Positions 17,036 to 27,035 are shown, counted from the first letter of the stretch. The stretch is 47,190 nucleotides of DNA from Helicobacter sp. TUL (GCF_002287135.1 NZ_NESU01000015.1:1-47190), one strand, 5' to 3'. Notes: a model not told the origin generated them from the sequence alone. Translations and numbers: made by a program.

Positions 17036-17749
17036 ATGGGAAGAGCGTTTGAATATCGTAGGGCAGCCAAGGAAAAACGATGGGATAAAATGAGTAAGAT
17101 TTTTCCAAAACTTGCCAAGGCAATCACCGTGGCTGCCAAAGAAGGTGGCAGTGATCCGGCGATGAATGCTAAATTGCGGACTGCGATAGCCAATGCCAAG
17201 GCACAAAATATGCCAAAGGATAATATTGATGCGGCAATCAAACGCGCCAGTGGCAAAGATGGACAATTTAGTGAAATCACCTATGAGGGAAAAGCTGCTA
17301 ATGGGGTGTTGATTTTTATCGAATGCACAACAGATAATCCCACACGCACAATAGCAAATATTAAAAGCTATTTTAATAAAACTCCGGGTAGTCAAATCGT
17401 GCCAAATGGTTCATTAGAATTTATGTTTGCGCGCAAAAGTATTTTTGTTTTGGCTAAGCCAGATTCTATGAATGTGCAAGATTTGGAGTTAGAGCTTATT
17501 GATTATGGGTTAGAGGAGCTTGAAGAGAATGAGGGAGGAGAGATTGTTGTATATGGGGATTATAAAGATTTTGGGAGACTAAATGAGGGTTTTGAAAAAT
17601 TAGAAATTCCCCTTATAAAAGCCACCTTGCAGAGAATCCCAACAAGCCCTATTACGCTTACAGAAGAGCAAATTATTGAAGCAGAGAAATTGCTTGATAA
17701 GATAGAAGAAGATGATGATGTGCAAGCGGTTTATACCAATATCCAATAG
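17036..17749 (+). CDS. yebC: YebC/TACO1-family translation/regulatory factor
   Basis: YebC-family proteins were long annotated as transcriptional regulators; recent work points to relief of ribosome stalling at proline-rich sites. The 237-aa protein has the three-domain outline: basic N-terminus ([21 protein letters not shown]), the [16 protein letters not shown] and [23 protein letters not shown] core, and the C-terminal VQAVYTNIQ ending. It is full length and starts a plus-strand group with the outer-membrane protein 37 bases downstream. Confidence 0.94.
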   Translation: MGRAFEYRRAAKEKRWDKMSKIFPKLAKAITVAAKEGGSDPAMNAKLRTAIANAKAQNMPKDNIDAAIKRASGKDGQFSEITYEGKAANGVLIFIECTTDNPTRTIANIKSYFNKTPGSQIVPNGSLEFMFARKSIFVLAKPDSMNVQDLELELIDYGLEELEENEGGEIVVYGDYKDFGRLNEGFEKLEIPLIKATLQRIPTSPITLTEEQIIEAEKLLDKIEEDDDVQAVYTNIQ

Positions 17750-17786
17750 CACGATAAGTGTCATATAAAATTTTAGGACTAATACA

Positions 17787-19073
17787 ATGAAAATAAAATA
17801 CAGCATATGTATGGCTTTGGTTTGTGGCTTTGGGCTTTGTGCGCAAGATTCTATAGAATCTACGCGCGATAACGGCTTTTTTTATACTGGTGGTATGGAG
17901 CTGTATAACAAAAATGCGACTACACTTGCAGGAAGTTTTCCAAACAATACTTATGGGTATGCATTGGGACAGCTTAATGTAGGATATAAGCATAATGGCT
18001 TTGAAATAGTGCTAGGTGGTGCAGGTGCAGGATTGACACATGATTCTACAAAAGGCTTAGCGTTTAATCATGTCGGCTATTGGAGTGGTTATCGCAACGA
18101 TCTTGTTGGCTCACAAGCAAATGCGCACAATATCTTTGTGCATAACGCGTATATGCGCTATGAAGATGAGAACATAGACATTAAGCTTGGAAGATTCAAA
18201 CAAGAAAATGATGATTGGATTGATGCGTATGTCGAGGGCATGAATGCTATTGTGCGTGCAGGTGGTTTTCATCTAAAGCTTTTTTGCACAAGTGGAATTG
18301 CCTTTGCAGGTGGTGGGTGGTTTATGGATTATGAGCGTCTGTTTTCAACCTATGGGATTTTAAATGCCGAGGTAGGCTATGCAAATGAACATGTAAAGTT
18401 TGATACATATGTGTATTATGGTGATCGTGAATACATCGCACCAGGTGCTAATCTTGAAATTTATGCTGGAGATTCTGATATGCTTGGATCTACCACCAAG
18501 CTTACTGCGCTTTTTCCTATACACAATAAGGGGATAAATAGCCTTGGCAGACATTATTTTGCAAATTTTGGTGATGGGGATTCATCGGGGTTTAGTGCGT
18601 CACTTGTGGCACGGCAAGATTTTGATTTTTTACGCCATTATAATGTCTCACTTGCCGTATATAAAAATATAGGTAATGCCAATGCACGTATGGGACAACC
18701 AGGCAACCCACTTGGATTCTATACACTTGATAATAGCGTGTATAGCACAGGTCCTGCGCTCAATGCCTTTTTGGCACCTGATGCGTTTAGTGCGCTGTTT
18801 TTTAGTAATGTCGCATTAGGAGCAACAAAAGCTGGAAATTTTGTTTTTGGGCTTGATGGACGATACACTACCGCACCAAGCGCTAGAGAGCACGCACTAA
18901 AACTACATGTAGATTGGGAGATAGATTCTCATCTTACATTAGGATTGATAGCGACTTATTATATTTCTACGCCTCTAGAAGCTGGTGTATGGGCATTAAA
19001 TGGCGAGAGCTATGAAGTTGGTAAAGCGCTAGATAGAAGTTATGTGATCTCACAGATTAATTACAATTTTTAG
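17787..19073 (+). CDS. Helicobacter outer membrane beta-barrel protein
   Basis: This 428-aa protein has a signal peptide (MKIKYSICMALVCGFGLCAQ) and alternating hydrophobic/polar strands typical of a porin-like barrel, ending in Phe (QINYNF) as needed for BAM recognition. Motifs such as LGRFKQENDDWIDAYVEGMNAIVRAGGF and LHVDWEIDSHLTLGLIATYYIS resemble the Hof/Opr-type OMPs of Helicobacter, though I cannot place it in a subfamily. Codons 20-25 contain a perfect 16-bp palindrome made of two copies of the overrepresented 7-mer. The next gene starts 8 bases after it. Confidence 0.8.
   Translation: MKIKYSICMALVCGFGLCAQDSIESTRDNGFFYTGGMELYNKNATTLAGSFPNNTYGYALGQLNVGYKHNGFEIVLGGAGAGLTHDSTKGLAFNHVGYWSGYRNDLVGSQANAHNIFVHNAYMRYEDENIDIKLGRFKQENDDWIDAYVEGMNAIVRAGGFHLKLFCTSGIAFAGGGWFMDYERLFSTYGILNAEVGYANEHVKFDTYVYYGDREYIAPGANLEIYAGDSDMLGSTTKLTALFPIHNKGINSLGRHYFANFGDGDSSGFSASLVARQDFDFLRHYNVSLAVYKNIGNANARMGQPGNPLGFYTLDNSVYSTGPALNAFLAPDAFSALFFSNVALGATKAGNFVFGLDGRYTTAPSAREHALKLHVDWEIDSHLTLGLIATYYISTPLEAGVWALNGESYEVGKALDRSYVISQINYNF
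17846..17861. repeat. palindromic pair of AGATTCT words
   Basis: AGATTCT, AT, AGAATCT form a perfect 16-bp palindrome inside the OMP gene, just after the signal-peptide codons. It is one of several inverted pairs of this frequent word. Confidence 0.8.
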
Positions 19074-19081
19074 GTGGTTGC

Positions 19082-19951
19082 ATGGATACACAATCTCTCC
19101 CAAATATTCACGCATTTTTACAGACATTGGGTGCGTATAGCGGTAAGGTTATTAAGCCTCTTAAAGATTTTGGCGTGGGAGCTACACACAAGAGGGCGTT
19201 AAGTTTTGGGCTTTTTGCGCCTTTGGCACAAGAGATCTTAGAGCGCGCTAAGGTTACTCAAGGGATTATCTTGCACCCATTTTTTTTCGAGGATACACAC
19301 AATATCTATCGCTATGAAATTGGCACAGAATCTGGCGTGAGTGCATTATTGGGATTAGAATGTGAGAGCTTGGCAGAATTTGTTGCGGAGTTAGACATCG
19401 GCTATATCGTTAATGAAAGTAGTTTGTGCGATGAGGAAGTAACACACATACAAGATTTTGTGCGAAGTGGTGGTGCGCTTATTTTGGGGCGTGATTTATA
19501 TTTGCATACGCAGAGCGTGTTTATTGCACAGATTCTAGGAAGCGTGGCAAAAGAGAGAAATATAGAAATTTTTATGCAAGATCTCTCGCACCCTTATGAG
19601 ACATCTACAGCTATAGATATACGAGATTCACTCGATTGTGCCATTTTAGAGGAATTGCCAGAAAATAATGGTGCATTTGCGTATGTGTGTTTAGAATCTG
19701 AAATGCCAGAGGCATTTGGTGCTAAGCAAAGTGCTATGCAAGAGCTTTTTGCACCAGAGAGCTTTAAGGCTATTTTAAAAATCAAAACACAAGGTGTGTA
19801 TCCTATAAAATTGATGAGCGCAATGGATACACAATCTGTAGAAAACAAAGAATATCAAGTGTCTTTTTGCCCTGCTATAAGAGGCACGATAGGTTGCTTG
19901 TCCAAAGCACAGGTATTGCAATATCCATTTGTGCGTATCCTTGCTCCTTAG
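19082..19951 (+). CDS. unrecognised protein with short NuoG-like stretches
   Basis: I do not firmly recognise this 289-aa soluble protein. It has no signal, membrane helix or Cys clusters for Fe-S centres. Residues ~115-165 (EEVTHIQDFVRSGGALILGRDLY...FIAQILG) and 190-289 (NNGAFAYVCLESEMPEAFG, ILKIKTQGVYPIKLMSAMDTQSVE, CPAIRGTIGCLSKAQ) recall the pattern of the molybdopterin-type domain of NuoG (complex I), where a strand is followed by GRELY.H..A..IA..LG. Length is about a third of NuoG. It starts 8 bases after the OMP gene with GGTGG ahead of the ATG. No nuo gene is in the window. The NuoG link is a weak inference. Confidence 0.6.
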   Translation: MDTQSLPNIHAFLQTLGAYSGKVIKPLKDFGVGATHKRALSFGLFAPLAQEILERAKVTQGIILHPFFFEDTHNIYRYEIGTESGVSALLGLECESLAEFVAELDIGYIVNESSLCDEEVTHIQDFVRSGGALILGRDLYLHTQSVFIAQILGSVAKERNIEIFMQDLSHPYETSTAIDIRDSLDCAILEELPENNGAFAYVCLESEMPEAFGAKQSAMQELFAPESFKAILKIKTQGVYPIKLMSAMDTQSVENKEYQVSFCPAIRGTIGCLSKAQVLQYPFVRILAP

Positions 19952-20011
19952 GGTTTTGGTTTTTGTGGTAGCAAAATCGCACCATTTAAGCAAAACCTTG
20001 TAATATTTTTG

Positions 20012-20017
20012 TATAAT
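20012..20017 (+). promoter_or_regulatory. -10 box TATAAT upstream of rpmB
   Basis: A perfect TATAAT lies 34 bases before the rpmB start, in the 99-bp gap after the NuoG-like gene. Confidence 0.6.
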
Positions 20018-20050
20018 TGCAAGCTTAAAATTCATTCAAAGGTTGTGAGA

Positions 20051-20239
20051 ATGTCAAGAAAATGTATATTTACAGGCAAAGGTCCAATGGTTGGCAATAA
20101 TGTAAGCCATGCAAACAACAAAACAAAAAAGCGTTCCTTACCAAATTTGCGTAGAGTGAGAATTAAGCTAGAGGATGGCACAAGTGTGCGTGTTCGTGTG
20201 GCTGCTTCGACACTACGCACAATGAGAAAAAAATCTTAA
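20051..20239 (+). CDS. rpmB: 50S ribosomal protein L28
   Basis: L28 is a small basic 50S protein. The 62-aa product has the family start [32 protein letters not shown] and the basic C-terminus [13 protein letters not shown]. The start at 20051 (MSRKC) is preceded by AAAGG; an upstream in-frame ATG (20009) would lie at the -10 box and is not credible. The potassium-channel gene follows 18 bases later, an order I recall from H. pylori (rpmB next to its K+ channel). Confidence 0.96.
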   Translation: MSRKCIFTGKGPMVGNNVSHANNKTKKRSLPNLRRVRIKLEDGTSVRVRVAASTLRTMRKKS

Positions 20240-20257
20240 GAGAGGATTCTCTACACC

Positions 20258-21382
20258 TTGGCTAAGGTAAAAAAAAATTCGCACACAAAGATTCAACAAA
20301 GACCCGATATTAGCTTGAGTGCTGAACTTTATCAGCAGCTTAAGCCTTTTAGAATCCCCCTTATACTCCTTCAATTCTTTATCGTTTTTGGCACAATAGG
20401 ATATCTTGTCCTAGAAGATTATGATTTAATGCAGGCTTTCTTTCAAACGACATATACTTTTACCAACACAGGTTTTGGCGCACTCAAAGAGCGAGATTTT
20501 GGCACAATTACAATTATTTTTACAACTATACTTATGGTGTGTGGTGCTGGTATTGTTACCTTTAGTGTTGCCTTTACTATTAGCATTTTTAACAATAGCA
20601 CGCTTATTTCGCTTATCAAGGAGCAAAATATGATCTACAAAATTAGTCGCTTACGCAATCATTATGTGATTTGTTATCACAACAAACACACAATCGAGCT
20701 TACTAAGCAGTTTCGAGAATCTCAAATTCCCTTTGTGGTGGTTGATAATGCACCAAACTTTGAGCAAGAGGCGCGCTTACACAAATATCCTTATTATATT
20801 ATGGGTGATCCACACACGCAAGTTGCGATGCTAAAAACACATCTCTCATCGGCAAAAGGCATTGTCACTTTCTCACCAAATATTACAGAAAATATCGCAC
20901 TAATCGCGAGTGTAAGGCTATTTGAAAAAGAATTGGGACGCAAACCTTATTATGTTATTGCCAATGCTAGCACACAAGAAGAAATTGATAAACTAAAAAA
21001 ATTAGGTTGTGATTTTGTCGTATCTGCCTCCAAGCTTCTTGCGCAGAGAATCTCGGCTATGGCGATTAGACCAGATATGGAAAATCTTTTGGAGCAATTT
21101 TTATATAAGCGCGATACTAAGCTTGATTTGGAGGAAATCATCGTGCCAAAATATAGTTGGCTTGTATTACGAAAGCTTAAAGATGCGCATTTTAGAGATG
21201 TAACCAATGTGTCAGTTGTGGCTATTACGCAAAAAGATGGTAAATTTATCACAATGCCAACAGGAGATGTGGTTGTAACAAGTGAATGTAAAATGCTTCT
21301 TATAGGGACTTCTGAAGGTATAAGAATGACAAAGCGCTTGATTATGAGAAAACAAAAACCTAGAGAGGTGGATTATGTCTAA
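20258..21382 (+). CDS. two-helix K+ channel with TrkA-N (RCK) domain
   Basis: This 374-aa protein resembles the H. pylori potassium channel KchA. Helix 1 (~34-55) and helix 2 (~83-110) flank a pore loop whose filter reads [10 protein letters not shown], not the canonical TVGYG. The cytoplasmic part is a TrkA-N/RCK nucleotide-binding domain ([44 protein letters not shown]), then a TrkA-C-like end. The start is TTG (20258), 11 bases after AGAGGA. Codons 4-7 contain an A9 run. It overlaps argJ by 8 bases. Confidence 0.88.
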   Translation: MAKVKKNSHTKIQQRPDISLSAELYQQLKPFRIPLILLQFFIVFGTIGYLVLEDYDLMQAFFQTTYTFTNTGFGALKERDFGTITIIFTTILMVCGAGIVTFSVAFTISIFNNSTLISLIKEQNMIYKISRLRNHYVICYHNKHTIELTKQFRESQIPFVVVDNAPNFEQEARLHKYPYYIMGDPHTQVAMLKTHLSSAKGIVTFSPNITENIALIASVRLFEKELGRKPYYVIANASTQEEIDKLKKLGCDFVVSASKLLAQRISAMAIRPDMENLLEQFLYKRDTKLDLEEIIVPKYSWLVLRKLKDAHFRDVTNVSVVAITQKDGKFITMPTGDVVVTSECKMLLIGTSEGIRMTKRLIMRKQKPREVDYV

Positions 21383-22580
21383 ACATTATAATGTATATCC
21401 TATAGATGGTGGTGTGTGTGCACCAAATGGATTTTTGGCTGATGGCGTTGCAGCTGGACTTAAAAAAGATAATGCGCTTGATATGGCGTTTATTTGTGCA
21501 AAAGAGGGCTTTAATGTGCATACGCTTTTTACGAGTAACACATTTGCTGCTGCGCCTATTGTGCATTTTAGACAATATGTGGAAGGAAAGCAGAGCAATT
21601 TTATTCTTATCACGACAAAAAATGCCAATGCGATGACAGGAAAAGCGGGTGTGCAAGATATATGTGAGATTTTGGACGCTTTAAAAAAGCGATTTAGTTG
21701 GGTTACAAATCCTATTATGTCAAGCACTGGTGTTATTGGTGTGCGTTTGCCAAAAGAACAAATTATACAGGCTTTTGAAAAATTTAGTTTTGAATCTAGC
21801 AAGGATTCACATAAGCGCGCTAGTGATGCAATCCGAACCACAGATGCTTTTAGCAAAGAAATTGCCTTGGAAGTTGAGCTAGAAAATGGCAAATGTTTTA
21901 GGATTGGTGCTATGGCAAAGGGCGCAGGTATGATTGCACCATCTTTGGCAACAATGCTTTGTTTTATCACTACAGACGCACCCATTCCTGCAGAACACGC
22001 ACAAAAACTTCTCCAACAATATGCTAAGAAAAATTTTGATGCTATTAGTGTCGATGGGGATATGAGCACCAATGATTCTGTATTTTTGCTCTCTAGCGGG
22101 AAAAGTGAGGCATACGATGAGGAAGCCTTTGGTATGGCATTAGATACGATCACGCATAAACTTGCTCTTGATATGGTGCGTGATGGCGAGGGTGCAAGTA
22201 GGGTTGTAGCCTTTGAAGTAAAGGGTGCTCGTGATGAGGCACAGGCACGATGTGCTGCCAAAGCCCTTAGTAATTCTTTGCTTGTGAAAACGGCAATTTT
22301 TGGTGGTGATCCAAATTGGGGGCGTATCGCTTCGACTATAGGTGCTAGTGGAGTAGAAGCGCGCGAAGAATTACTAAGTATTAGCATTGGTAGCGTGTTA
22401 GTGTATGATAAGGGTGATATTGTTTTTACTCCAGAGGTAGAGGCTAAGGCACACAAGGCTATGGAATCTGCGGAATTTAGAATCGTATGTGATTTAGGAA
22501 TTGCACAAGGTGCGTATGTGAGCTATGGCTGTGATTTGGGACATAAATATGTGGAGATAAATTCAGATTATCGATCTTGA
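21375..22580 (+). CDS. argJ: bifunctional glutamate N-acetyltransferase / amino-acid acetyltransferase ArgJ
   Basis: ArgJ recycles the acetyl group from N-acetylornithine to glutamate in arginine synthesis. The 401-aa precursor self-cleaves between A192 and T193 in [16 protein letters not shown], Thr becoming the nucleophile. Supporting motifs are [33 protein letters not shown] and a C-terminal [15 protein letters not shown]. It overlaps the K+ channel gene by 8 bases (AGAGGTGG provides the ribosome site inside it). No other arg gene is in the window. Confidence 0.96.
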   Translation: MSKHYNVYPIDGGVCAPNGFLADGVAAGLKKDNALDMAFICAKEGFNVHTLFTSNTFAAAPIVHFRQYVEGKQSNFILITTKNANAMTGKAGVQDICEILDALKKRFSWVTNPIMSSTGVIGVRLPKEQIIQAFEKFSFESSKDSHKRASDAIRTTDAFSKEIALEVELENGKCFRIGAMAKGAGMIAPSLATMLCFITTDAPIPAEHAQKLLQQYAKKNFDAISVDGDMSTNDSVFLLSSGKSEAYDEEAFGMALDTITHKLALDMVRDGEGASRVVAFEVKGARDEAQARCAAKALSNSLLVKTAIFGGDPNWGRIASTIGASGVEAREELLSISIGSVLVYDKGDIVFTPEVEAKAHKAMESAEFRIVCDLGIAQGAYVSYGCDLGHKYVEINSDYRS

Positions 22581-22638
22581 CACATAAAAAATGGTGCAAA
22601 ACTTGCTTATATTGCATATATATAAATAAGGAGTAAGA

Positions 22639-24996
22639 TTGCTACGGGTTTTTGTGTGCTGTGCATTCATTGTTGTGGGAATTGGTAATGCGCTTGAGGT
22701 GAGCATTAATTATGGTAAGCAAAATAATGCGCATTTTTCTGTTCTAAATCTCCAGCACGATGAACCTTTTGAGTGTCAAGCTCTTAGCAATACCTATGGC
22801 GAAACGACAAGGATTGTATGCGTTATTAAACAAACTCCTACGGCTAGTTTTTCGCCTACAAGCACGATTTTTTTTAAGTTTTGGAATCGCGTCATAGATG
22901 GGGAATTTTACCTGTATATTGAGCCAAATTTTTCTGCCAAGCTTTTTAATACCTACATAGATTTGCGTGATGAAGTAGCCATTCCCAAAGAGCGTCCCAA
23001 AAAATCCAAAAAATGGCAAGTTGTGGGGTATAAAGATCATTTTCCTTTTCTTTCATCAAGCAATGCTCCTGTAGATGGTTTAAATTTCCCTGTGCGCATT
23101 GCGCAAGGTGAAGAAAATTTTGTCCAAGCGCTTGATATTAATCGCACACCTTTAGAGTTTGAAGAAGGGCAAGATTTTACCTATTATCTTGCGATTCAAG
23201 ATTTGATGAAAAATGCCTTGTATTTTGATGCGATAAAAATGATTGATGAGACATTGCGCACATTTCCCGAGAGTATTTTTGTCAAAGATTTGATGTATTA
23301 TCGCCTTAAGGTGCTTCAAGAACTCGATCCACAAGAAAATGCTGATGCCATTATCGATATGGGGACTAAATGGGTCAAACGCTATCCGACAGATATGTAT
23401 ATCCCAGAGGTTTTGTATTATATAGGAAACGCGTATAATGATATTCGCTTTGGATCAGAATCTAAGTATTTTTTTGACCGCTTAATTAGTGAATATCCTA
23501 ACTCGCGTTTTGCACCCCTAGCAAAAATGCAGCTTGCTAAAAATTATTATGGACTTTCAGATTCTCCTACTGCTATGCGACTTTTTGTGCAAGCCTATCA
23601 GGAGGCAAAGGATCTTGATAGTGCGAGTATGATTGCACTCAATTGGAGTGAATTTTATATAGAATCTGGCAAAAAACAAGATGCACAAAAACTTATCGAT
23701 ACGCTTTTATCAGCATATCCACAATTTTTGGGAGAAAATATTACAAAAACATATAATTTTATTGCGCTACTTGCCGAAAATGAAATGTGGGAGAGCGCGG
23801 CTAAAATGAGTGAAATGCTTTTTGCACAGCTACATGATGATATGGTGCTTGCGCGTGATGAGGTGCTAAATAAGGCTGCATTGTATTATCAAAATGCCAA
23901 CCAATATGAGAAAGCACACGAACTCAATGAGCTTTTTATGCAAGAGTTTCCTAATAAAGCACAGGCTCAAGAAGTCAAAGAGCGTGATGATAAGATGCTC
24001 TTTTTTGTGGGTGTAGATGATGATGATGCGAAAAAAATTGAGCGCTATGACTATCTCATACAAAAATACCCAAATACAGATATTGCCCAAAAAGCCACAG
24101 AATTAAAATCCCAAATTCTCTTCTCGCAAGGGCGATATAATGAGCTTTTGGGCACACAAGATCAAGAATTAGCCCAAAAAAGCTATTTTGCATTAATCCG
24201 TAAGGCTATAGAATCTAAAGATTGTCCAAAAATTGTGGAGTATTTTGCGCATTATCCAAAAGATAAATTTAGCGATGAGCAGAATCTAGTAGCATTTACA
24301 TGTTTGTATGATGTGTCGCTTAATAAAGAAGCCCAAGAGCTTATAGAAGGTATGGCACAAGCACAAAGTGATACGCGTAAAAAGTTAGAGATTCTCTATT
24401 ATGAGGCAAAAAATCTCGATAAATTGGGTATGGTAAAACAAGCCACGCTTGCTAGTCGCGACGCGCTGTCATTGGCACAGGGGTTAGGAGAGAGTAGGCG
24501 TTATGACATTGGCTTTGTGTTGTTTAAAAATCTCATAGCTCTAGGGAATCTTGATGAGGCGCGTGAGGTTTATACATTTTTGCATAAACATATTGGCGAT
24601 GATGTGCGTATGATTGATGTGGATTTGGAACTGCTAAAATCTGCCCAAACTCAAAAAGAAGAAACTTCTATTGAATTATATGCGCGTGATATTTTGCGTT
24701 TACAACGCCTCCATAAGAGCAGCAATGGGACACCATATGTGGAATTAGCCCTTGGGCAATCATATATGCGACTTGGGGCGTGGCAGGATTCTAATGCGAT
24801 TTTAGGTGAGCTTTTGCAAAAAGATATTACACCATCTACTCGCGCACAGGTTTTGTATTTGCAAGGATCAAATTATAAAAATGCTAGTGATCTTACACAT
24901 GCCAAAGAGAGTTTTGAATCTTGTCAGAAACTCCAAGGCGCTGGGGTAGATGTGTGGCAAAATCTCTGTGTTGAAAGCCTAAAGCTTTTAAACTAG
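22639..24996 (+). CDS. pflA: paralysed flagellum protein PflA (periplasmic TPR protein)
   Basis: PflA is required for flagellar rotation, not assembly, in Campylobacter and Helicobacter, as a periplasmic part of the motor's disc/stator scaffold. The 785-aa protein has a signal peptide (~1-18), a beta-rich N-terminal domain (~20-160), and a long helical array of TPR-like repeats (~170-780) such as EVLYYIGNAYNDIRFGSESKYFFDRLI and YVELALGQSYMRLGAWQDSNAILGELL. It starts at TTG (22639) behind AAGGAG. Length and architecture match the family. It is convergent with rplS across 101 bases. Confidence 0.88.
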   Translation: MLRVFVCCAFIVVGIGNALEVSINYGKQNNAHFSVLNLQHDEPFECQALSNTYGETTRIVCVIKQTPTASFSPTSTIFFKFWNRVIDGEFYLYIEPNFSAKLFNTYIDLRDEVAIPKERPKKSKKWQVVGYKDHFPFLSSSNAPVDGLNFPVRIAQGEENFVQALDINRTPLEFEEGQDFTYYLAIQDLMKNALYFDAIKMIDETLRTFPESIFVKDLMYYRLKVLQELDPQENADAIIDMGTKWVKRYPTDMYIPEVLYYIGNAYNDIRFGSESKYFFDRLISEYPNSRFAPLAKMQLAKNYYGLSDSPTAMRLFVQAYQEAKDLDSASMIALNWSEFYIESGKKQDAQKLIDTLLSAYPQFLGENITKTYNFIALLAENEMWESAAKMSEMLFAQLHDDMVLARDEVLNKAALYYQNANQYEKAHELNELFMQEFPNKAQAQEVKERDDKMLFFVGVDDDDAKKIERYDYLIQKYPNTDIAQKATELKSQILFSQGRYNELLGTQDQELAQKSYFALIRKAIESKDCPKIVEYFAHYPKDKFSDEQNLVAFTCLYDVSLNKEAQELIEGMAQAQSDTRKKLEILYYEAKNLDKLGMVKQATLASRDALSLAQGLGESRRYDIGFVLFKNLIALGNLDEAREVYTFLHKHIGDDVRMIDVDLELLKSAQTQKEETSIELYARDILRLQRLHKSSNGTPYVELALGQSYMRLGAWQDSNAILGELLQKDITPSTRAQVLYLQGSNYKNASDLTHAKESFESCQKLQGAGVDVWQNLCVESLKLLN

Positions 24997-25055
24997 CAAA
25001 GACAACCTAACGATAAAAATTTTGGATAATATTGTGTAATAAAGAAGTGGAAATA

Positions 25056-25082
25056 CCCCTCACACATAAAAAATACGAGGGG
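25056..25082. repeat. 6-bp GC-rich inverted repeat between pflA and rplS
   Basis: CCCCTC and GAGGGG are separated by 15 bases midway between the convergent genes. A terminator role is plausible but no T-run follows on either strand. Confidence 0.35.
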
Positions 25083-25097
25083 AAGCGTGAAAGATAG

Positions 25098-25469
25098 TTA
25101 TTTTGTGCGATCTTGTTTGCGAAGCTCTTTAATACGTGCTGCTTTACCACTGCGAGTGCGCAAGTAATAAAGTTTAGCTCTTCTTACGCGTCCGATACGC
25201 AATACTTGAATGGAATCTAAACTTTCACTATAAAGTGGGAATGTTTTTTCTACACCTATGTTGTTAGCACCCATTTTGCGCACGCTAAAGGTTCGATCTA
25301 CACCATTACCCCTAATAGCGATACATACACCCTCAAAATTTTGGATTCTGCTTTTATCGCCTTCTTGAATCTTAATGCCTAGTCTTATGGTATCTCCAGC
25401 CTTGAATTGCGGAACTTTTTTGTCGCCAATCTGTGCTTTTTGGAAGCTCTCGATATATCTATTTTTCAT
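25098..25469 (-). CDS. rplS: 50S ribosomal protein L19
   Basis: L19 sits at the 30S-50S interface. The 123-aa protein shows the family core: [55 protein letters not shown] and [22 protein letters not shown]. It is the last gene of the ffh-rpsP-khpA-rimM-trmD-rplS operon, 23 bases after trmD. Confidence 0.98.
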   Translation of the reverse strand: MKNRYIESFQKAQIGDKKVPQFKAGDTIRLGIKIQEGDKSRIQNFEGVCIAIRGNGVDRTFSVRKMGANNIGVEKTFPLYSESLDSIQVLRIGRVRRAKLYYLRTRSGKAARIKELRKQDRTK

Positions 25470-25492
25470 ACCTAATCCTTAGATGTCAAAAA

Positions 25493-26203
25493 TTATTTCT
25501 TTGCTACCGCGAGATGTGTGCGAAACAAATCGGGTCGAAAATATTGCGTTTTGCAACTTGCCAAAGAATGTTTTAAACCTGCGATTTTATTATGGTTTCC
25601 CTTTGAATACTCTGAAGGGATTGCAAATTTTTGTAAATTTTTGATTTTTTTTTCAAAACTTGATGTGTTTTTTGCAAAGTTTGGGGCTTCGAGCAGATGA
25701 GATTCAAAGCTTTCGCCTTTGAGTGAATCTGCATTGCCAAGCACATTTGGAATCTGTCGTGCGATACTATCTGCAAGACATAAGGCTCCAAGCTCCCCGC
25801 CAGTGAGGATATAATCTCCTATGCTAAATACCTCATCGCCAAAACATTCTATCAATCGCTCATCAAAGCCCTCATAACGACCACATACAAAGCTAATATG
25901 AGGTTTTTTGGCAAGTCGTGCAGCATCATTTTGTTTAAATGGCTTGCCACAAGGACTAAGAAATATAATATGGGAATTTCGTGCCTCCCATAGCGCATAG
26001 GCTAGAGATTCAAACATAAGCACTTGTCCTGCTCCACCGCTTATGGGTGGATTATCGACTGCTTGGTATGTATTTGTTGCAAATTCGCGAAAATTTATAC
26101 ATTCAATGTCTATAAGCTCGTGTTTTCGCGCTCGTTTCAGGATAGAATCTTCAAAATAAGGCAAGATAAGCTGTGGAAAGAGTGTAAAAAAACTAAATTT
26201 CAT
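25493..26203 (-). CDS. trmD: tRNA (guanine37-N1)-methyltransferase TrmD
   Basis: TrmD makes m1G37, which prevents +1 frameshifting. The 236-aa protein has the SPOUT trefoil-knot SAM site: FLSPCGKPF, FVCGRYEGFDERLIE and SIGDYILTGGELGAL. PPISGGAGQVLMFE is the conserved N-terminal stretch. An A9 run occurs in FEKKIKNL, near the C-terminus. It overlaps the rimM stop by one base (TAATG), suggesting coupled translation. Confidence 0.97.
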   Translation of the reverse strand: MKFSFFTLFPQLILPYFEDSILKRARKHELIDIECINFREFATNTYQAVDNPPISGGAGQVLMFESLAYALWEARNSHIIFLSPCGKPFKQNDAARLAKKPHISFVCGRYEGFDERLIECFGDEVFSIGDYILTGGELGALCLADSIARQIPNVLGNADSLKGESFESHLLEAPNFAKNTSSFEKKIKNLQKFAIPSEYSKGNHNKIAGLKHSLASCKTQYFRPDLFRTHLAVAKK

Positions 26204-26787
26204 TAACTACTTTCCAAAATTTCACGCGCATTTTGCGTGTAAATGCATTTTTGCGCAATATCAGTTTGGATAATGAAACGATCGATGTAGGGTAAAAGAA
26301 AAGTTTTTGGGAGTTTGTGTGTTGTTATAAGATGAGGATTAGTGCTTATGAGCATATAGTCTGTGTTGCCTATGCGCTCAATCTCTTGGACTTTGCCTAA
26401 TGAAATTTGGGATTCTATAATGTCACAACCAATAATATCAAACCAAAAAAATTCATCGTCTTTTAAAATACAATCTTGCCGACTTTGCTCTATGGTCGCA
26501 TACAATATATGGTTTGTAAGTGCTTTTGCTATTTCTTGTGTTGTGATGTCGCGAAATTGAATTTTTGCATAATCTTTATTAGGGAGTGGTGTATAAGATT
26601 GCACAATGACAGATGAATAGATTCTGTGGGAAGTGTAGTATGGCTTATCCTTTGCTATGCTCGTGGGAAAGTCGGTTTGCACAAAAAGACGCAAACTCCC
26701 ATCAAATCCGATGGTGCGTCCGATTTTGCCTATTTGTATGAGATTATTGGTTGATTGCTTGGATAAAGATTTTGTAGTTTTGTCCAT
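26203..26787 (-). CDS. rimM: 16S rRNA maturation factor RimM
   Basis: RimM binds ribosomal protein S19 and helps mature the 30S head. The protein (194 aa) has the N-terminal barrel (IQIGKIGRTIGFDGSLRLFVQTDFP) and the PRC-barrel-like C-terminal half (EFFWFDIIGCDIIESQISLGKVQEIERIGNTDYMLI, FLLPYIDRFI). The only ATG lies 44 bases inside khpA, giving an ~17-residue Ser/Lys/Gln-rich extension before the conserved start. No start codon exists between the khpA stop and the conserved region, so the overlap seems real unless a rare codon is used. Confidence 0.92.
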   Translation of the reverse strand: MDKTTKSLSKQSTNNLIQIGKIGRTIGFDGSLRLFVQTDFPTSIAKDKPYYTSHRIYSSVIVQSYTPLPNKDYAKIQFRDITTQEIAKALTNHILYATIEQSRQDCILKDDEFFWFDIIGCDIIESQISLGKVQEIERIGNTDYMLISTNPHLITTHKLPKTFLLPYIDRFIIQTDIAQKCIYTQNAREILESS

Positions 26788-27001
26788 CTTTGGCTTTTGC
26801 TCCCGAAATAAGTGTTTTGAGAGAGCCTATCATTCTACCTTCTTTACCAATGAGTCGCCCAAGATCATCAGAATGAGCCAAAACACATATTTCTCGTGTT
26901 ATACTTCCGTCTTCTTCTGTGATATCTCGACTTGAGACACCGATACATTCAGGTTTTGTAGCGAGTTTTTTGGTATATGTTTCTACGAACTTTTCTATCA
27001 T
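26744..27001 (-). CDS. khpA: KH-domain RNA-binding protein KhpA
   Basis: KhpA is a small single-KH RNA-binding protein, often acting with KhpB in RNA metabolism and cell-length control. The 85-aa sequence has the KH loop HSDDLGRLIGKEGRMIGSLKTLI with an intact GxxG (GKEG). It lies in its usual place between rpsP and rimM. Its last 44 bases overlap the start of rimM. Confidence 0.93.
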   Translation of the reverse strand: MIEKFVETYTKKLATKPECIGVSSRDITEEDGSITREICVLAHSDDLGRLIGKEGRMIGSLKTLISGAKAKDGQNYKIFIQAINQ

Positions 27002-27035
27002 TACAAATTCTTACAATATGCCTAAAGATATGTAG

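Noticed and set aside
21386-22456. 356-residue open frame opposite argJ
   Set aside because: It is a shadow of a well-conserved ArgJ with all family motifs; the Ser/Ala-rich composition is what reverse reading of this gene gives and no ribosome site precedes it.
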